Assembly: GCA_009840005.1 (NCBI GenBank) | Contig: VXOR01000090.1 | Coordinates: 46,510 to 110,509 of the forward strand | Length of the DNA: 64,000 nucleotides | Direction of reading: 5' to 3' | DNA from: Gemmatimonadota bacterium | GTDB lineage: Bacteria > Latescibacterota > UBA2968 > UBA8231 | Shown here: positions 1-8,429 of the stretch, in pieces | Position numbering within the stretch: position 1 is the first letter of the stretch | Layout: the number at the start of each line of letters is the position of its first letter | Notes under the pieces: generated by a model | The model's database searches: none | Seen by the model: the letters and a program-made list of their open reading frames with translations, nothing else | Told to the model about the DNA's origin: nothing | Position numbers and translations under genes: made by a program

Positions 1-510
1 CATGTCAGTTTGGTCAAGGTAGCTAGTGGACTCACATCGGCAATCTGGTTATCCCCTAGGCGTAGCGATTCAAGTTTAGTCAAGGCAGCCAGCGGGCGCA
101 CATCGGCAATCTGGTTTCCACCCAGAGCCAACCATGTCAGTTTGGTCAAGGTAGCTAGTGGACTCACATCGGCAATCTGGTTATCCCACAGGGTTAGCCG
201 ATTAAGGTTAGTCAAGGTAGCCAGTGGGCGCACATCGGTAATCCGATTATCATCTAGTTGCAGCACAGCAAGATTGGTCAAGGCAGCCAGCGGGCGCACA
301 TCGGCAATGTGGTTGTCAATCAGCTCTAGCACAACAAGATTGGTCAAGGCAGCCAGCGGACGCACAGCGGTAATCTGATTGTATGACAGCCATAACCCTC
401 TTAGGTTGGTCAAGGCGGCTAGCGGGAGCACGGTGGTAATCTGGTTGTCTCTCAGAATCAGCGATTCAAGGTTGGTCAAGGCGGCTAGCGGGCGCACATC
501 CGTAAGATCG
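1..510 (-). repeat. 66-bp tandem repeats encoding LRRs
   Basis: About eight near-identical 66-bp units, each encoding one 22-residue leucine-rich repeat, fill this part of the minus-strand gene and continue past the window edge. The period and the open reading frame show that it is a protein repeat, not a CRISPR array. Confidence 0.85.
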
Positions 511-1430
511 CAGCTTTCTAAAAACAAAGTTTCCAAGGCCACAAGGTGCTCGATGCCCGACAAACTGTGAAAACTACTGTCGAAGATAGAGGGGTTGGAG
601 ATAGAGAGTTCGGTTAGGGAAGCGGCTTGGGACAAGGTGATAGGCCCCTTCCGTCGGCCCAAAGCCCCCAGTACCCACTTCTCTAGATTCGGGTCCTCAA
701 ACAATAAGGCGAGAAAAGTGGAGAGGATAACCACGCTCTCTGGTAAAGCAAGGTTGAATGCCCGTGCATTCAGGAGTATCTGCAATGTAGAAGTGTTGAT
801 TGCTCCCCGTACAGTCGTCGCTTGGTCTTGGAGGTAATTGACCAGCCTCTCTATAGACTCCAAGTGGTCCAAATCAACCGCTAAGACAGTACGGGAGTCG
901 AGCTGCACTACCACTCGTCCGGGCTTCTCTTGCCAATGTTCGCGCAGAAACGCCGTTAGGTCTGGCCAGCTAATCGAGAGGTCTTTCTCCACCGGCTCTA
1001 ACAGAGACTCGGCGGTCGGATCGCGCTGCCAGTCAATGAGAGCGACTCCCGCTGGCAGGTCGGAGGCTTCCTTCGGCTTCAACGTTAAGCGCAGAGGATC
1101 GCCCTCGGCCCGAGTCCAGACTAGTGTCTCCCGCACGCCACCAGCCGGATCGACGCAGTGAATCGCCACCAAGCTGTCGGGTCGGCCTTGGTATTCGACC
1201 CGAATATCGGCCAGCGCATCCCCCGCTTCATCGGCCAAGTGCAGCCACAGGCCGCGCGGATACTGCGGCGACTCGATGAGCACGTGGCCGTCGGCATTGC
1301 TTTGCGCCTGTGCCCAGCCGGTGCTATCGACGCCGGTGGCAAAGTAGAGTTCGGTCTGCGCCGTCGCCGTAGAGATCCCAAGTGCCGCCAGTGCTAGGAG
1401 GGTTCCAGATCGAAGGATCGCCGCGTGCAT
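1..1430 (-). CDS. Secreted leucine-rich-repeat protein, 3' end beyond window
   Basis: One open minus-strand frame runs from an ATG at 1430 to the left edge without a stop (about 476 codons seen). The N-terminus has a signal peptide (MHAAILRSGTLLALAALGISTATAQ). About 270 residues without a recognised domain follow, then a tandem array of 22-residue leucine-rich repeats of the form LxxLxxLxLxxNQIxDVxPLAxLT. These resemble internalin/SDS22-type repeats, which usually form a protein-binding solenoid. The repeats are also very similar as DNA (66-bp period, 1 to about 510), which points to recent expansion. Plus-strand ORFs in this stretch are only mirror images of the repeat. The protein is probably exported and extracellular or periplasmic; its ligand is unknown. 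It lies 20 bp downstream of the broken ATPase gene on the same strand. Confidence 0.85.
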   Translation of the reverse strand, partial: MHAAILRSGTLLALAALGISTATAQTELYFATGVDSTGWAQAQSNADGHVLIESPQYPRGLWLHLADEAGDALADIRVEYQGRPDSLVAIHCVDPAGGVRETLVWTRAEGDPLRLTLKPKEASDLPAGVALIDWQRDPTAESLLEPVEKDLSISWPDLTAFLREHWQEKPGRVVVQLDSRTVLAVDLDHLESIERLVNYLQDQATTVRGAINTSTLQILLNARAFNLALPESVVILSTFLALLFEDPNLEKWVLGALGRRKGPITLSQAASLTELSISNPSIFDSSFHSLSGIEHLVALETLFLESCDLTDVRPLAALTNLESLILRDNQITTVLPLAALTNLRGLWLSYNQITAVRPLAALTNLVVLELIDNHIADVRPLAALTNLAVLQLDDNRITDVRPLATLTNLNRLTLWDNQIADVSPLATLTKLTWLALGGNQIADVRPLAALTKLESLRLGDNQIADVSPLATLTKLT

Positions 1431-1450
1431 GAGGAGAATCCTTTTTTGCC

Positions 1451-2713
1451 TCAGAAAAGCAACAACAGATTCAGCGGCAGGGCAATAACGCGGGAGGACA
1501 ACACCTTGGGGGCCGGGCACGGACAGGCTACGACTCCGAAGGATGCGGCCCCATAGGTATCGAGAAAAGCGTTCAATCCGGCCAAATCCCTGCTCGACGG
1601 CCTTGGCGTGGCCTTCACTTCCAAGGGGATGAGCCGACGGCCGGTTTCAATGACAAAATCCACTTCGCGTCCGTTGGAAGTGCGCCAGTGCGTTATGTTG
1701 AGCCTTGGGACGCGCAGACCCGCCCAGACCAGCAGGTGGTTGCCCACCCAGGTCTCTAACCAAAAACCCCATTCCCGCCCCCTCACCAAGCTGTCCGAGT
1801 CGGCAATGCCGGCCAAATGAGCCGCTAGTCCGGTATCGGTCCACAGCAGTTTAGGTGCTTTGACTAGGCGTTTGCCGCGGTTGACGGCATAGGCGGGCAC
1901 CCGGGTCACTTGGAAAGAAATCTCCAATAGATTGATATAGCGCCGCGCTGTAGCCGCTGCGAGGCCCGCGTCTGCGGCCAAGGACGCTATGTTGAGCAGA
2001 CGGCCGTTGTGGACCGCGCACAACTACATGAGTCGGCGGAATTCCATCAATTGGTCAATGGCCGATAACTGGCGCAGATCGCGCTCTAGATAAGTCTGCA
2101 CGTATCCGTCGAACCAGCGCGCCCGAAATCTCGCATCCGCGGCCAAGGTCGGCACTGGATAGCCGCCAGCCCGTACCGCTTCTTGCAAGGTCCTGTTGGG
2201 CTCTGGAACGCTGGCCGGCAAGGCGCGCACGACTTGGTCAATGGTCTCTTGCTCAATGAGCATGTCCAGAGTCCGGCCGTACCCACGCTCCTCGATCTCG
2301 GCCCAAGTCAGCGGCGGCAGGGAAAAATAAACCGCTCGCCCGGCCAAGGTATCCGCTACTCGCTCCATCAAGAGCAGATTGGCCGAACCCGTAAGTAAAA
2401 AGCGGCCGGGCTGGCGCTGGCGATCGACATCGGCCTTGATGGCCAGCAACAGATCGGGTTGTCGTTGGATTTCGTCTAAGGTGATGCAATCGCGGCCGAT
2501 GAACAGGGCCGCTGGATCGCTTTGGGCCACATCGCGTACATCAAAGTCGTCGAGGGAGAGAAAGGTGCGCCCTTGACCTATGGGAGACTCTTGAACCAAG
2601 GTGGTCTTGCCGGTTTGACGCGCCCCATGTACGACGACGACCGGGTATTGAGTCAGGACTTGGGCTAGGATAGGGCTTTGTAGCCGGGGCTTTATTGTAT
2701 GCAAATCGACCAT
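1451..2713 (-). pseudogene. AAA ATPase with DUF4143 domain, interrupted by an amber codon
   Basis: The two halves are in the same frame and are separated by one TAG codon at 2024-2026. The N-terminal half starts at ATG 2713 and has a Walker A (HGARQTGKTT), a Walker B-like ITLDEIQ and a sensor-like LLTGSAN, as in the AAA_14/DUF4143 family. The C-terminal half continues as LCAVHNGRLLNIASLA, the usual start of the DUF4143 winged-helix/PD-(D/E)XK-like part, with an E-V-D...LEVKA motif near its end. Joined, the length (about 420 residues) is normal for the family, so the break looks like a single nonsense mutation. TAG is a normal stop elsewhere in the window (for example at 14527-14529), so recoding is unlikely. 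A TTG start just after the stop could re-initiate the second half. These ATPases are common, often mobile, and of unknown function. Confidence 0.8.
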
Positions 2714-2811
2714 GTCTTGAACGATAATCAACCAAGACAGGGTCGTCAATGTACGAGGAGCGGGCCGAGAGGAGGAGTTGGATCTTCAGGTGCGAACGAC
2801 CGCTTACTGTG

Positions 2812-3015
2812 TCAGGAACTAGATTGCCGCTTCCGCAAGCCCTCTTGGAGAAAGACCTCGCGGTTGGGAAAATTGCCGGGCAGGGTAAAACCGCCGTCAA
2901 CGGCGATGAGCTGGCCGGTCATGTAGGGGATCTGAGTGAAGGCGTAGGCGGCGCTGGCGATGTCCTCGGGGCGTCCGATGCGGCGAATGGGTTGGGAAGC
3001 CGGGCGCGACAAAAG
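2812..3015 (-). pseudogene. C-terminal remnant of a short-chain dehydrogenase/reductase
   Basis: Directly after the pdhB stop, the minus strand encodes PIRRIGRPEDIASAAYAF...TGQLIAVDGGFTLPGN. This matches the last 60 or so residues of SDR-family oxidoreductases (the RxGxPEDIA...TGQ...VDGG block). The NAD-binding TGxxxGIG part and the catalytic YxxxK are absent. Upstream the frame runs into pdhB as a shadow, so no complete gene exists here. I read it as a decayed fragment left by a deletion or recombination at the 3' end of pdhB. Confidence 0.7.
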
Positions 3016-3016
3016 C

Positions 3017-4000
3017 CTAACCTCGCTGGGAGAGGACGGTTTCGACGATGCGCTCTTGGCTGGGGATGGTTGGCATCTCAAGGGTTGGGCTGAAGGGGAT
3101 GGGCACGTCGGCTGCGCCGATGCGCAAGACGGGGGCGTCGAGCCAATCGAATGCCTCGGCGTTGAGGATGGAAGCGAGCTCGGCCGTGGTGCCGTAGCGC
3201 TCGACGCCTTCGTCAATGACGACAGCATAGCCGGTTTTGCGCACTGAGGCGAGCAGGGTCTCCTTGTCCAGCGGTACTAAGGTGCGCGGATCGACGACCT
3301 CGGCTTCTAGCCCTTGGGCGGCGAGATCTTCCGCCGCGGCCAAGGCGACGCCGACCATGCTGGAGGTGGCGACGAGGGTCAGGTCGGTGCCCTCGCGTTT
3401 GATCTCGGCTTGGCCAAAGGGGATGAGGAAATCGTCTTCTTCGGGCACGGGGCCGGAGTCGTTGTACATCATTTTGTCTTCAAAAAACAGCACGGGGTTG
3501 TCGTCGCGGATCGCAGTCTTGAGCAAGCCCTTGGCGTCGCGCGGCGTCGCCGGGATGGCGACTTTGAGGCCGGGGATATGGGCGAAAAGCGCGTGCAAGC
3601 TCTGCGAGTGCTGCGCGGCTGAAGACCGCCCGGCTCCCATCGACAGCCGGATCGTCAGCGGAACCTTGCACTGGCCGCCCGACATGTAGCGGATCTTGGC
3701 GGCCTGATTGACGATTTGGTCCATGGTCAACAGCGAAAAGTCGCCGAACATCAGCTCGCACAGCGGGCGCATGCCGGTCATGGCGGCCCCGACGCCGAGC
3801 CCGATGTAACCGGCCTCGGCAATGGGGGTGTCGATGACGCGCTCAGCACCGAACTCCTCGAAGAGGCCCTCGCAGCATTTGAAGATGCCGCCGGAGGCTC
3901 CCACATCCTCGCCCATGAGAAAGACGGTCTCGTCGCGGCGCATTTCCTCGGCCGTGGCTAGGCCGAGCGCCTCTCTAAACAGCATGTCCCGATCAGGCAT
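3017..4000 (-). CDS. pdhB: 2-oxoacid (pyruvate) dehydrogenase E1 component, beta subunit
   Basis: The protein (about 327 residues from ATG 4000) is a transketolase-like E1 beta subunit. It begins REALGLATAEEMRRDETVFLMGEDVG and carries GIFKCCEGLFEEFG, DTPIAEAGYIGLGVGAAM, FGDFSLLTMDQIVNQAAK and the H-S-Q-S-L-H segment, followed by a transketolase C-terminal domain. With the alpha subunit it forms the alpha2beta2 enzyme that decarboxylates pyruvate or a related 2-oxoacid using thiamine diphosphate and passes the acyl group to E2. The start at 4000 is preferred over a more upstream in-frame codon because TGAGG lies 7-8 nt before it. It overlaps the pdhA stop by 8 nt, implying translational coupling. 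No E2 or E3 gene is nearby. An acetoin-dehydrogenase-type E1 is an alternative that sequence alone does not exclude. Confidence 0.93.
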   Translation of the reverse strand: MPDRDMLFREALGLATAEEMRRDETVFLMGEDVGASGGIFKCCEGLFEEFGAERVIDTPIAEAGYIGLGVGAAMTGMRPLCELMFGDFSLLTMDQIVNQAAKIRYMSGGQCKVPLTIRLSMGAGRSSAAQHSQSLHALFAHIPGLKVAIPATPRDAKGLLKTAIRDDNPVLFFEDKMMYNDSGPVPEEDDFLIPFGQAEIKREGTDLTLVATSSMVGVALAAAEDLAAQGLEAEVVDPRTLVPLDKETLLASVRKTGYAVVIDEGVERYGTTAELASILNAEAFDWLDAPVLRIGAADVPIPFSPTLEMPTIPSQERIVETVLSQRG

Positions 4001-5003
4001 ATATATCCTCAAAAGCTTGTTCTGGCGAGGGGAAGTCGGCTTCTTTGCCAAATTCGATGGCGTCGAGGACCTCGCGCTCTACTTGCTCGTACAGGGCGTC
4101 GAGCTCGGCCTGTTTGGCGACCCGGTTGGCGACCATGTACTGGCCCAACAGGCGAATGGGGTCCTTGTTTTCAGACCACCAGCTGACCTCGTCGCGGGTG
4201 CGGTAGGTCTGGGCGTCGCCGACGTGGTGCCCGTGGTAGCGGTAGGTTTTGGCTTCGATTAGGCTCGGGCCGCCGCCCTTGCGCGCCTTGGTCACGGCCG
4301 CGGTTACTTTTTCGTACATCTCCAGCACATCAGCACCATCGGCGATGATCCCTTCGAGGCCGAGTCCTTTGGCGCGGTCGGCGATGTCGGTGACGCCGGT
4401 GACGCTTTCGTAGGGGGTGTGCTCGCCGTACTGGTTGTTCTCGCAGATGTAGATGACCGGCAGGTTCCAGATCACGGCCATGTTGATGGTTTCGAGCATG
4501 ATGCCTTGGTTGGCTGCGCCATCGCCGAAGAAGCAGACGCCCACTTGATCGCTGCCGCGCAGTTTGGCCGAAAGGCCAGCACCGGTGCAGATGCCGAAGC
4601 CGCCGCCGACAATGCCGTTGGCACCGAGGATGCCCAGCGACATATCGGCGATGTGCATGGACCCACCCTTGCCGCGGCAATAGCCAGCTTCTTTGCCCAT
4701 GATTTCGGCCATCATGCGGTCGAGCTGACCGCCCTTGGCTAGACAGTGTCCGTGGCCTCGGTGCGTGCTGGTGATGTAGTCGTCGTCGCGGAGGGCGGCG
4801 CAAGCGCCGACGGCCACGCCTTCTTCGCCGATGTAGAGGTGGGCCAAGCCGGGCATCAGGCCGCGGGTATAGACGTCCCAGACGTGCTCTTCAAAGAGGC
4901 GGATCTCCGACATCTTGCGGTACATAAACCACAGTTTGGCGGGCGCGGCCCGGAGCTTGGCTTTCTTTGCTTTCGGTTTTTTGCGGGCAGTTGTCTTTGC
5001 CAT
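3993..5003 (-). CDS. pdhA: 2-oxoacid (pyruvate) dehydrogenase E1 component, alpha subunit
   Basis: The 336-residue protein has the thiamine-diphosphate motif GDGAANQG (about residues 156-163) ending in ENNQY, the E1-alpha signatures RGHGHCLAKG and GKGGSMH, and the phosphorylation-loop-like YRYHGHHVGD. The first 22 residues are lysine/alanine rich and look like a flexible tail. With PdhB it forms the E1 heterotetramer that decarboxylates a 2-oxoacid. The start is ATG 5003. It lies about 70 nt downstream of the ferredoxin terminator and is translationally coupled to pdhB. Short-chain or branched-chain substrates cannot be excluded from sequence. Confidence 0.93.
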   Translation of the reverse strand: MAKTTARKKPKAKKAKLRAAPAKLWFMYRKMSEIRLFEEHVWDVYTRGLMPGLAHLYIGEEGVAVGACAALRDDDYITSTHRGHGHCLAKGGQLDRMMAEIMGKEAGYCRGKGGSMHIADMSLGILGANGIVGGGFGICTGAGLSAKLRGSDQVGVCFFGDGAANQGIMLETINMAVIWNLPVIYICENNQYGEHTPYESVTGVTDIADRAKGLGLEGIIADGADVLEMYEKVTAAVTKARKGGGPSLIEAKTYRYHGHHVGDAQTYRTRDEVSWWSENKDPIRLLGQYMVANRVAKQAELDALYEQVEREVLDAIEFGKEADFPSPEQAFEDIYA

Positions 5004-5072
5004 GTACTCGATCTCCGGTAATACTCGTTGGGCAAAAAAATAAGCGGGGCGGGTCCGCTATCGTCAAGCGCG

Positions 5073-5110
5073 AAAAAGCCGGGAAACCCGTGGGGCGTCC
5101 CGGCTTTTTT
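5073..5110 (-). terminator. Rho-independent terminator after the ferredoxin gene
   Basis: A 12-bp stem (AAAAAGCCGGGA paired with TCCCGGCTTTTT) encloses a 13-nt loop. It is flanked by A and T runs on both sides, so it could work in both directions. It lies 19 nt downstream of the minus-strand ferredoxin stop and separates that gene from pdhA. Confidence 0.85.
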
Positions 5111-5128
5111 GTGCAAAGGGCGCGCGTC

Positions 5129-5443
5129 CTAGCTGGTTTTTTCGAAGTCGGCCGCGTGTTCCTGCTTCCACTCGTTCCATTCTTCGAGGTCGTCGCGCAG
5201 CTCAAAGTACTTGGTGTTGATCTCGACGAAGCGGTCTTGATCATCGGGCATGTCCTCTTCGGCAAAGATCGCCTCGACCGGGCACTCTGGCTCGCAGGCA
5301 CCGCAATCGATGCACTCGTCCGGGTCGATGTAGAGCATGGGTTCGCCTTCGCCGTCGATAGGATGGATGCAATCGACCGGGCAAACCTCGACGCAGGCTT
5401 TGTCTTTGACGTCGATGCAGGTTTCAGTGATGTAGTAAGCCAT
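5129..5443 (-). CDS. fdxA: 7Fe ferredoxin (3Fe-4S / 4Fe-4S)
   Basis: The 104-residue acidic protein has the 7Fe pattern C9-x7-C17-x3-C21-P and C44-x2-C47-x2-C50-x3-C54-P. By analogy with Azotobacter ferredoxin I, C9, C17 and C54 would hold the 3Fe-4S cluster, C21, C44, C47 and C50 the 4Fe-4S cluster, and C25 would be the free cysteine. It is a soluble one-electron carrier. The gene has a strong GGGAGGA ribosome site, its own candidate promoter and its own terminator. It lies directly downstream of the sulfite/nitrite reductase operon, so it may donate electrons to that enzyme; this is inference. Confidence 0.93.
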   Translation of the reverse strand: MAYYITETCIDVKDKACVEVCPVDCIHPIDGEGEPMLYIDPDECIDCGACEPECPVEAIFAEEDMPDDQDRFVEINTKYFELRDDLEEWNEWKQEHAADFEKTS

Positions 5444-5502
5444 GGGTTCCTCCCAATAAGGTGCTATTGCTTCATTGTTTCTTTGAATTGGGAACTATCG
5501 CA

Positions 5503-5530
5503 AAAATACGGGCCACTTTGTCCCTGTCAA
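5503..5530 (-). promoter_or_regulatory. Candidate sigma-70 promoter of the ferredoxin gene
   Basis: On the minus strand TTGACA (5530-5525), 16 nt and TATTTT (5508-5503) lie about 60 nt upstream of the ferredoxin ATG. The -35 box contains the TGA stop codon of the preceding gene (5529-5527). Confidence 0.5.
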
Positions 5531-6105
5531 GCGGCGAGATTATCCAGCAGAGCCGCTGCGTCAGCGTCGGTTTGACAGCGTATTCTCAGGTTGAGACGCA
5601 GATCGGGGGCTGGGTCGCGCTCTACTGCGTATTCGGCACCGGCGAAGAGTTGGGCGAGTACCGGGTCGAGAGCGGCCCGCAGGACGTTTTCGCCTGCGTC
5701 GTCGTTGGTTGCATTGAGGCGGTCGTTGGCTACTAGGAACACATCGCCGCTGCGAAATTTGACTTTGCCCGCTAGGCTGGGCTCTTCTTCGAGGCGTCGG
5801 CAGGCGGACAGCGCCGCTTTGAAGGCGCTGGCAAGCCGCTCAGTCAGATCGCCGCCGGCGGGTTGTTTGCGCGAGTAGAGCAAGCCCATCTCGGCGCTGT
5901 GGTTGTCGAGGCTGTAGTTGGCTTCGTGACCGACGAGCAGAGTCAGCGGGCCCTCATCTAGATGGCTGTAGTCGGCCACGTCGATGAGGACTTCGTCTGG
6001 GGTAGTAGGGATCCAGCTATTGAAGATGCGAAAAGCCTCTTCGGCCGATAGGGACTCAGGGTCTTCGAGATAGAGTTTGACGTTGATGCGCTGTAAAAAT
6101 TCCAT
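5527..6105 (-). CDS. Uncharacterised protein coupled to sulfite/nitrite reductase
   Basis: A 192-residue protein I do not recognise as a named family. It is acidic, has no signal peptide or membrane segment, and contains no cysteine motif that would suggest a cofactor. Its ATG is 6 nt downstream of the reductase stop, so the two are almost certainly co-transcribed and translationally coupled. A role in assembly, regulation or substrate supply of the reductase is possible but unproven. Confidence 0.8.
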   Translation of the reverse strand: MEFLQRINVKLYLEDPESLSAEEAFRIFNSWIPTTPDEVLIDVADYSHLDEGPLTLLVGHEANYSLDNHSAEMGLLYSRKQPAGGDLTERLASAFKAALSACRRLEEEPSLAGKVKFRSGDVFLVANDRLNATNDDAGENVLRAALDPVLAQLFAGAEYAVERDPAPDLRLNLRIRCQTDADAAALLDNLAA

Positions 6106-6111
6106 AGAGAC

Positions 6112-8355
6112 TCAAGCGGTAGTGCCGGCAGGTACGGCGATTTTGTCGTAGCAGGTGTACGCGCCTTCGATGAAGAGTTGCGCTTCCTCAATAAAGCGGT
6201 GGACTTGCACCTTGGTCAATTCGCTCGGCGGGTTCTGATGCGCGGCAAAGAGGTAGTTGGCAAATTTCGGGAAGAACAACTCGCTGTCGTAGAAGCGCGT
6301 GCGAAATTCGGCTACCACTACCTCGGGCGTTTCCGGTACGTCGTAGAATTGCTCTTTGACTAGGGCGCGGGCCGAGCGCAGCATGGCACCTAACGCGCCC
6401 TGCCAAGCGGTTTCTAGCTGGCCCTCGTCAAAGGCGACTTGCGCTTCAAAGACCTCGCGCTCGGCCGCGGCGACTTCCATGGTCGTGATGGAAACAACCT
6501 CACCGGCGCACTCACCCTTGCCGAGGTCGTCCATGGTAAACTCTCGGGTGTCGCCCCAGTCTTGGTAGTACCAACTGTTTTCCTCGTGGGACGGCACTTG
6601 GGTCAGGTCTTCGAGCATGGCCTTGACTTCGCGCTTGCCGATGCGGGTGATGAAGTCCTTGAAGGTTTCTTCATCGGCGCGCTCGGCGACAAAGTGCTGG
6701 GCCAAGCGGGTGACGACCTCGGGGATGTTCTTGGAGGGCACGGCACCCGTGGCCAAGCCGAAGGAACCGGCGTTTTCTCGCCACTGGCCGCCCAAGACGA
6801 CCTGAAAGTGCGGCACGGTGATGCCGTTGATCTTGCGGCTGTTGCCGTAGAAGCCAATGTCGGCCGCGTGGTGTTGGCCACAGGAGTTGAAGCAGCCGCT
6901 GATCTTGATCCGCAGGGCCTCGATGGCCTCGTTGAGCTGGCCGTTTTCCTCACTGAGACGATTGCGCAACTCAGCGGCTAGGCCGCGCGAAGAGGCAATG
7001 CCTAACTTGCAGGTGTCGGTGCCCGGGCAGGCCGTCACGTCGGCAATGGTTCCGGCACCAGAATCGGCGAGGCCGAGGGATACGAGCTCGTCGTAGAGGT
7101 GGGGCAGATCGGTTTCGCTGACCCAGCGCAGGACGAGGTTTTGCTCGACGGTGGTGCGGACGGTTTCGCGGACGTAGCGCCGGCTGATGGCGGCCAATGC
7201 GCGTAGCTGACTAGAGGTGATGTCGCCCAGCGGCAGAACTACGGTGGCGACTGCATAGCCTTCTTGACGCTGCGCATAGACGTTGGTGCGATGCCATTCG
7301 GCGAAGCCTTCGCTCGCGGCTGCACCGTTGAGAGCTTGGCCCGGCTTGAGTGGCTGCTCGTCAGTGGCGTGCAGGTCGTCTAAGAATTCGGTCCAGCGCG
7401 GATCTGTGGGTAGGATGGCGCGTTCCTCCAACACCAAGCGGCGGAATTCCTCAATGCCGAGCTTGGCGACCAAAAACTTAATGCGGGCGCGATTGCGGTT
7501 TTTCTTTTCGCCGAGGCGGGCAAAGACGCGGGCGATGGCTTGGGCGATGGGCAGCAATTCCTCGGCGGGTACGAACTCGTCGAAGAGCTGGGCTTGGTGT
7601 GGCACTGCGCCCAAACCGCCGCCGACGTAGAGCTTAAAGCCGCGCTTTTCCTCGCCGTCGATGGTCTTGACCACGGCAATGCCGCCGAGGTCGTGCATGT
7701 TGGTCAGGCCGCAGGATTCGTGCTGGCAGCCGGAGAAGGCGATCTTGAATTTGCGCCCGAAGTCCTGGCAGTCGGGATGCCCGAGCAAGAAGCGCATGAG
7801 GGCTTGGGCATAGGGCGTTACATCAAAGGTTTCCGTGCGGCAGACGCCGGAGAGGGGGCAGGCGGTGACGTTGCGCACTGAGTTGCCACAGGCCTCGCGG
7901 GTGGTAATGCCCACCGAGGCTAGGCGGCGCATCAAGTCGGGTGTGTCTTCGAGGTGGACGAAGTGGATTTGGAAGTCTTGACGGGTGGTGACGTGCAGGA
8001 TTTCCTCGGAGTACTCTTCGGCCACATCGGCCAGCACTTCCATCTGTTCGGCCGTCAGCCCGCCGAATGGGATTTTGATCCGCATCATGCCCGGGGCGTG
8101 CCAGACCGTGTCTGGCCCCTTGGTCTGATGCTCGGGGAAGAGCAGTTGTTGCGTCTGGGTGCCGTCGTAGCGCTGGCCGTTGTCGTAGCGCTGGCCGTAC
8201 ACGCCGCGGCGCAACCGCGTTTCGGCGAAGAGCTTCTCCTCCATCTTGCCCTGCTTGCGCAGGTGGATCTGGGTCTCGAAGGTCTCGATTTCGTCGGCTA
8301 GCTCAGCGGGCATTTGCCCGGCTAGTTTTTCTTTCCAACTGCTTGCTGTGCCCAT
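6112..8355 (-). CDS. sir: Ferredoxin-type sulfite/nitrite reductase with C-terminal extension
   Basis: The protein reduces sulfite to sulfide or nitrite to ammonia with a coupled siroheme and 4Fe-4S centre. Numbered from a possible TTG at 8388 (758 residues), it has two ferredoxin-like/siroheme repeats. The second has the canonical quartet C454-x5-C460 ... C499-x3-C503 (ACPGTDTC and SGCFNSCGQ). The first also has four cysteines, C177-x5-C183 ... C221-x4-C226. About 150 extra residues after position 600 contain a helical segment (EGQLETAWQGALGAMLRSAR) that looks HEPN-like. I prefer ATG 8355 because CAGAGG precedes it and homologues begin near SWKEKL. Substrate choice cannot be decided from sequence. 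The downstream ferredoxin is a plausible donor. Confidence 0.9.
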   Translation of the reverse strand: MGTASSWKEKLAGQMPAELADEIETFETQIHLRKQGKMEEKLFAETRLRRGVYGQRYDNGQRYDGTQTQQLLFPEHQTKGPDTVWHAPGMMRIKIPFGGLTAEQMEVLADVAEEYSEEILHVTTRQDFQIHFVHLEDTPDLMRRLASVGITTREACGNSVRNVTACPLSGVCRTETFDVTPYAQALMRFLLGHPDCQDFGRKFKIAFSGCQHESCGLTNMHDLGGIAVVKTIDGEEKRGFKLYVGGGLGAVPHQAQLFDEFVPAEELLPIAQAIARVFARLGEKKNRNRARIKFLVAKLGIEEFRRLVLEERAILPTDPRWTEFLDDLHATDEQPLKPGQALNGAAASEGFAEWHRTNVYAQRQEGYAVATVVLPLGDITSSQLRALAAISRRYVRETVRTTVEQNLVLRWVSETDLPHLYDELVSLGLADSGAGTIADVTACPGTDTCKLGIASSRGLAAELRNRLSEENGQLNEAIEALRIKISGCFNSCGQHHAADIGFYGNSRKINGITVPHFQVVLGGQWRENAGSFGLATGAVPSKNIPEVVTRLAQHFVAERADEETFKDFITRIGKREVKAMLEDLTQVPSHEENSWYYQDWGDTREFTMDDLGKGECAGEVVSITTMEVAAAEREVFEAQVAFDEGQLETAWQGALGAMLRSARALVKEQFYDVPETPEVVVAEFRTRFYDSELFFPKFANYLFAAHQNPPSELTKVQVHRFIEEAQLFIEGAYTCYDKIAVPAGTTA

Positions 8356-8403
8356 GCCTAAAACCGCCTCTGTGTGGTTAGCGTCCAATTAAACCATATT
8401 AAC

Positions 8404-8429
8404 ATTATAGATTTGCAAGAGACTGTCAA
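8404..8429 (-). promoter_or_regulatory. Consensus -35 and -10 hexamers before the reductase gene
   Basis: On the minus strand a perfect TTGACA (8429-8424) and a perfect TATAAT (8409-8404) precede the reductase gene, but the spacing is only 14 nt, shorter than the usual 16-18. The -35 box contains the galU TGA stop. Promoter function is therefore uncertain. Confidence 0.4.

Noticed and set aside
1..510. Possible CRISPR array
   Set aside because: The 66-bp units have no unique spacers and encode an uninterrupted LRR solenoid.
10..570. Plus-strand ORFs with LVKAASGRTSAI-type repeats
   Set aside because: They are the complement of the leucine-rich-repeat gene on the minus strand, which has a start, a signal peptide and sensible repeats.
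2024..2026. Amber codon as reassigned sense codon
   Set aside because: Other genes (12511-14529, 61198-64000) end properly at TAG, so TAG is a normal stop here.
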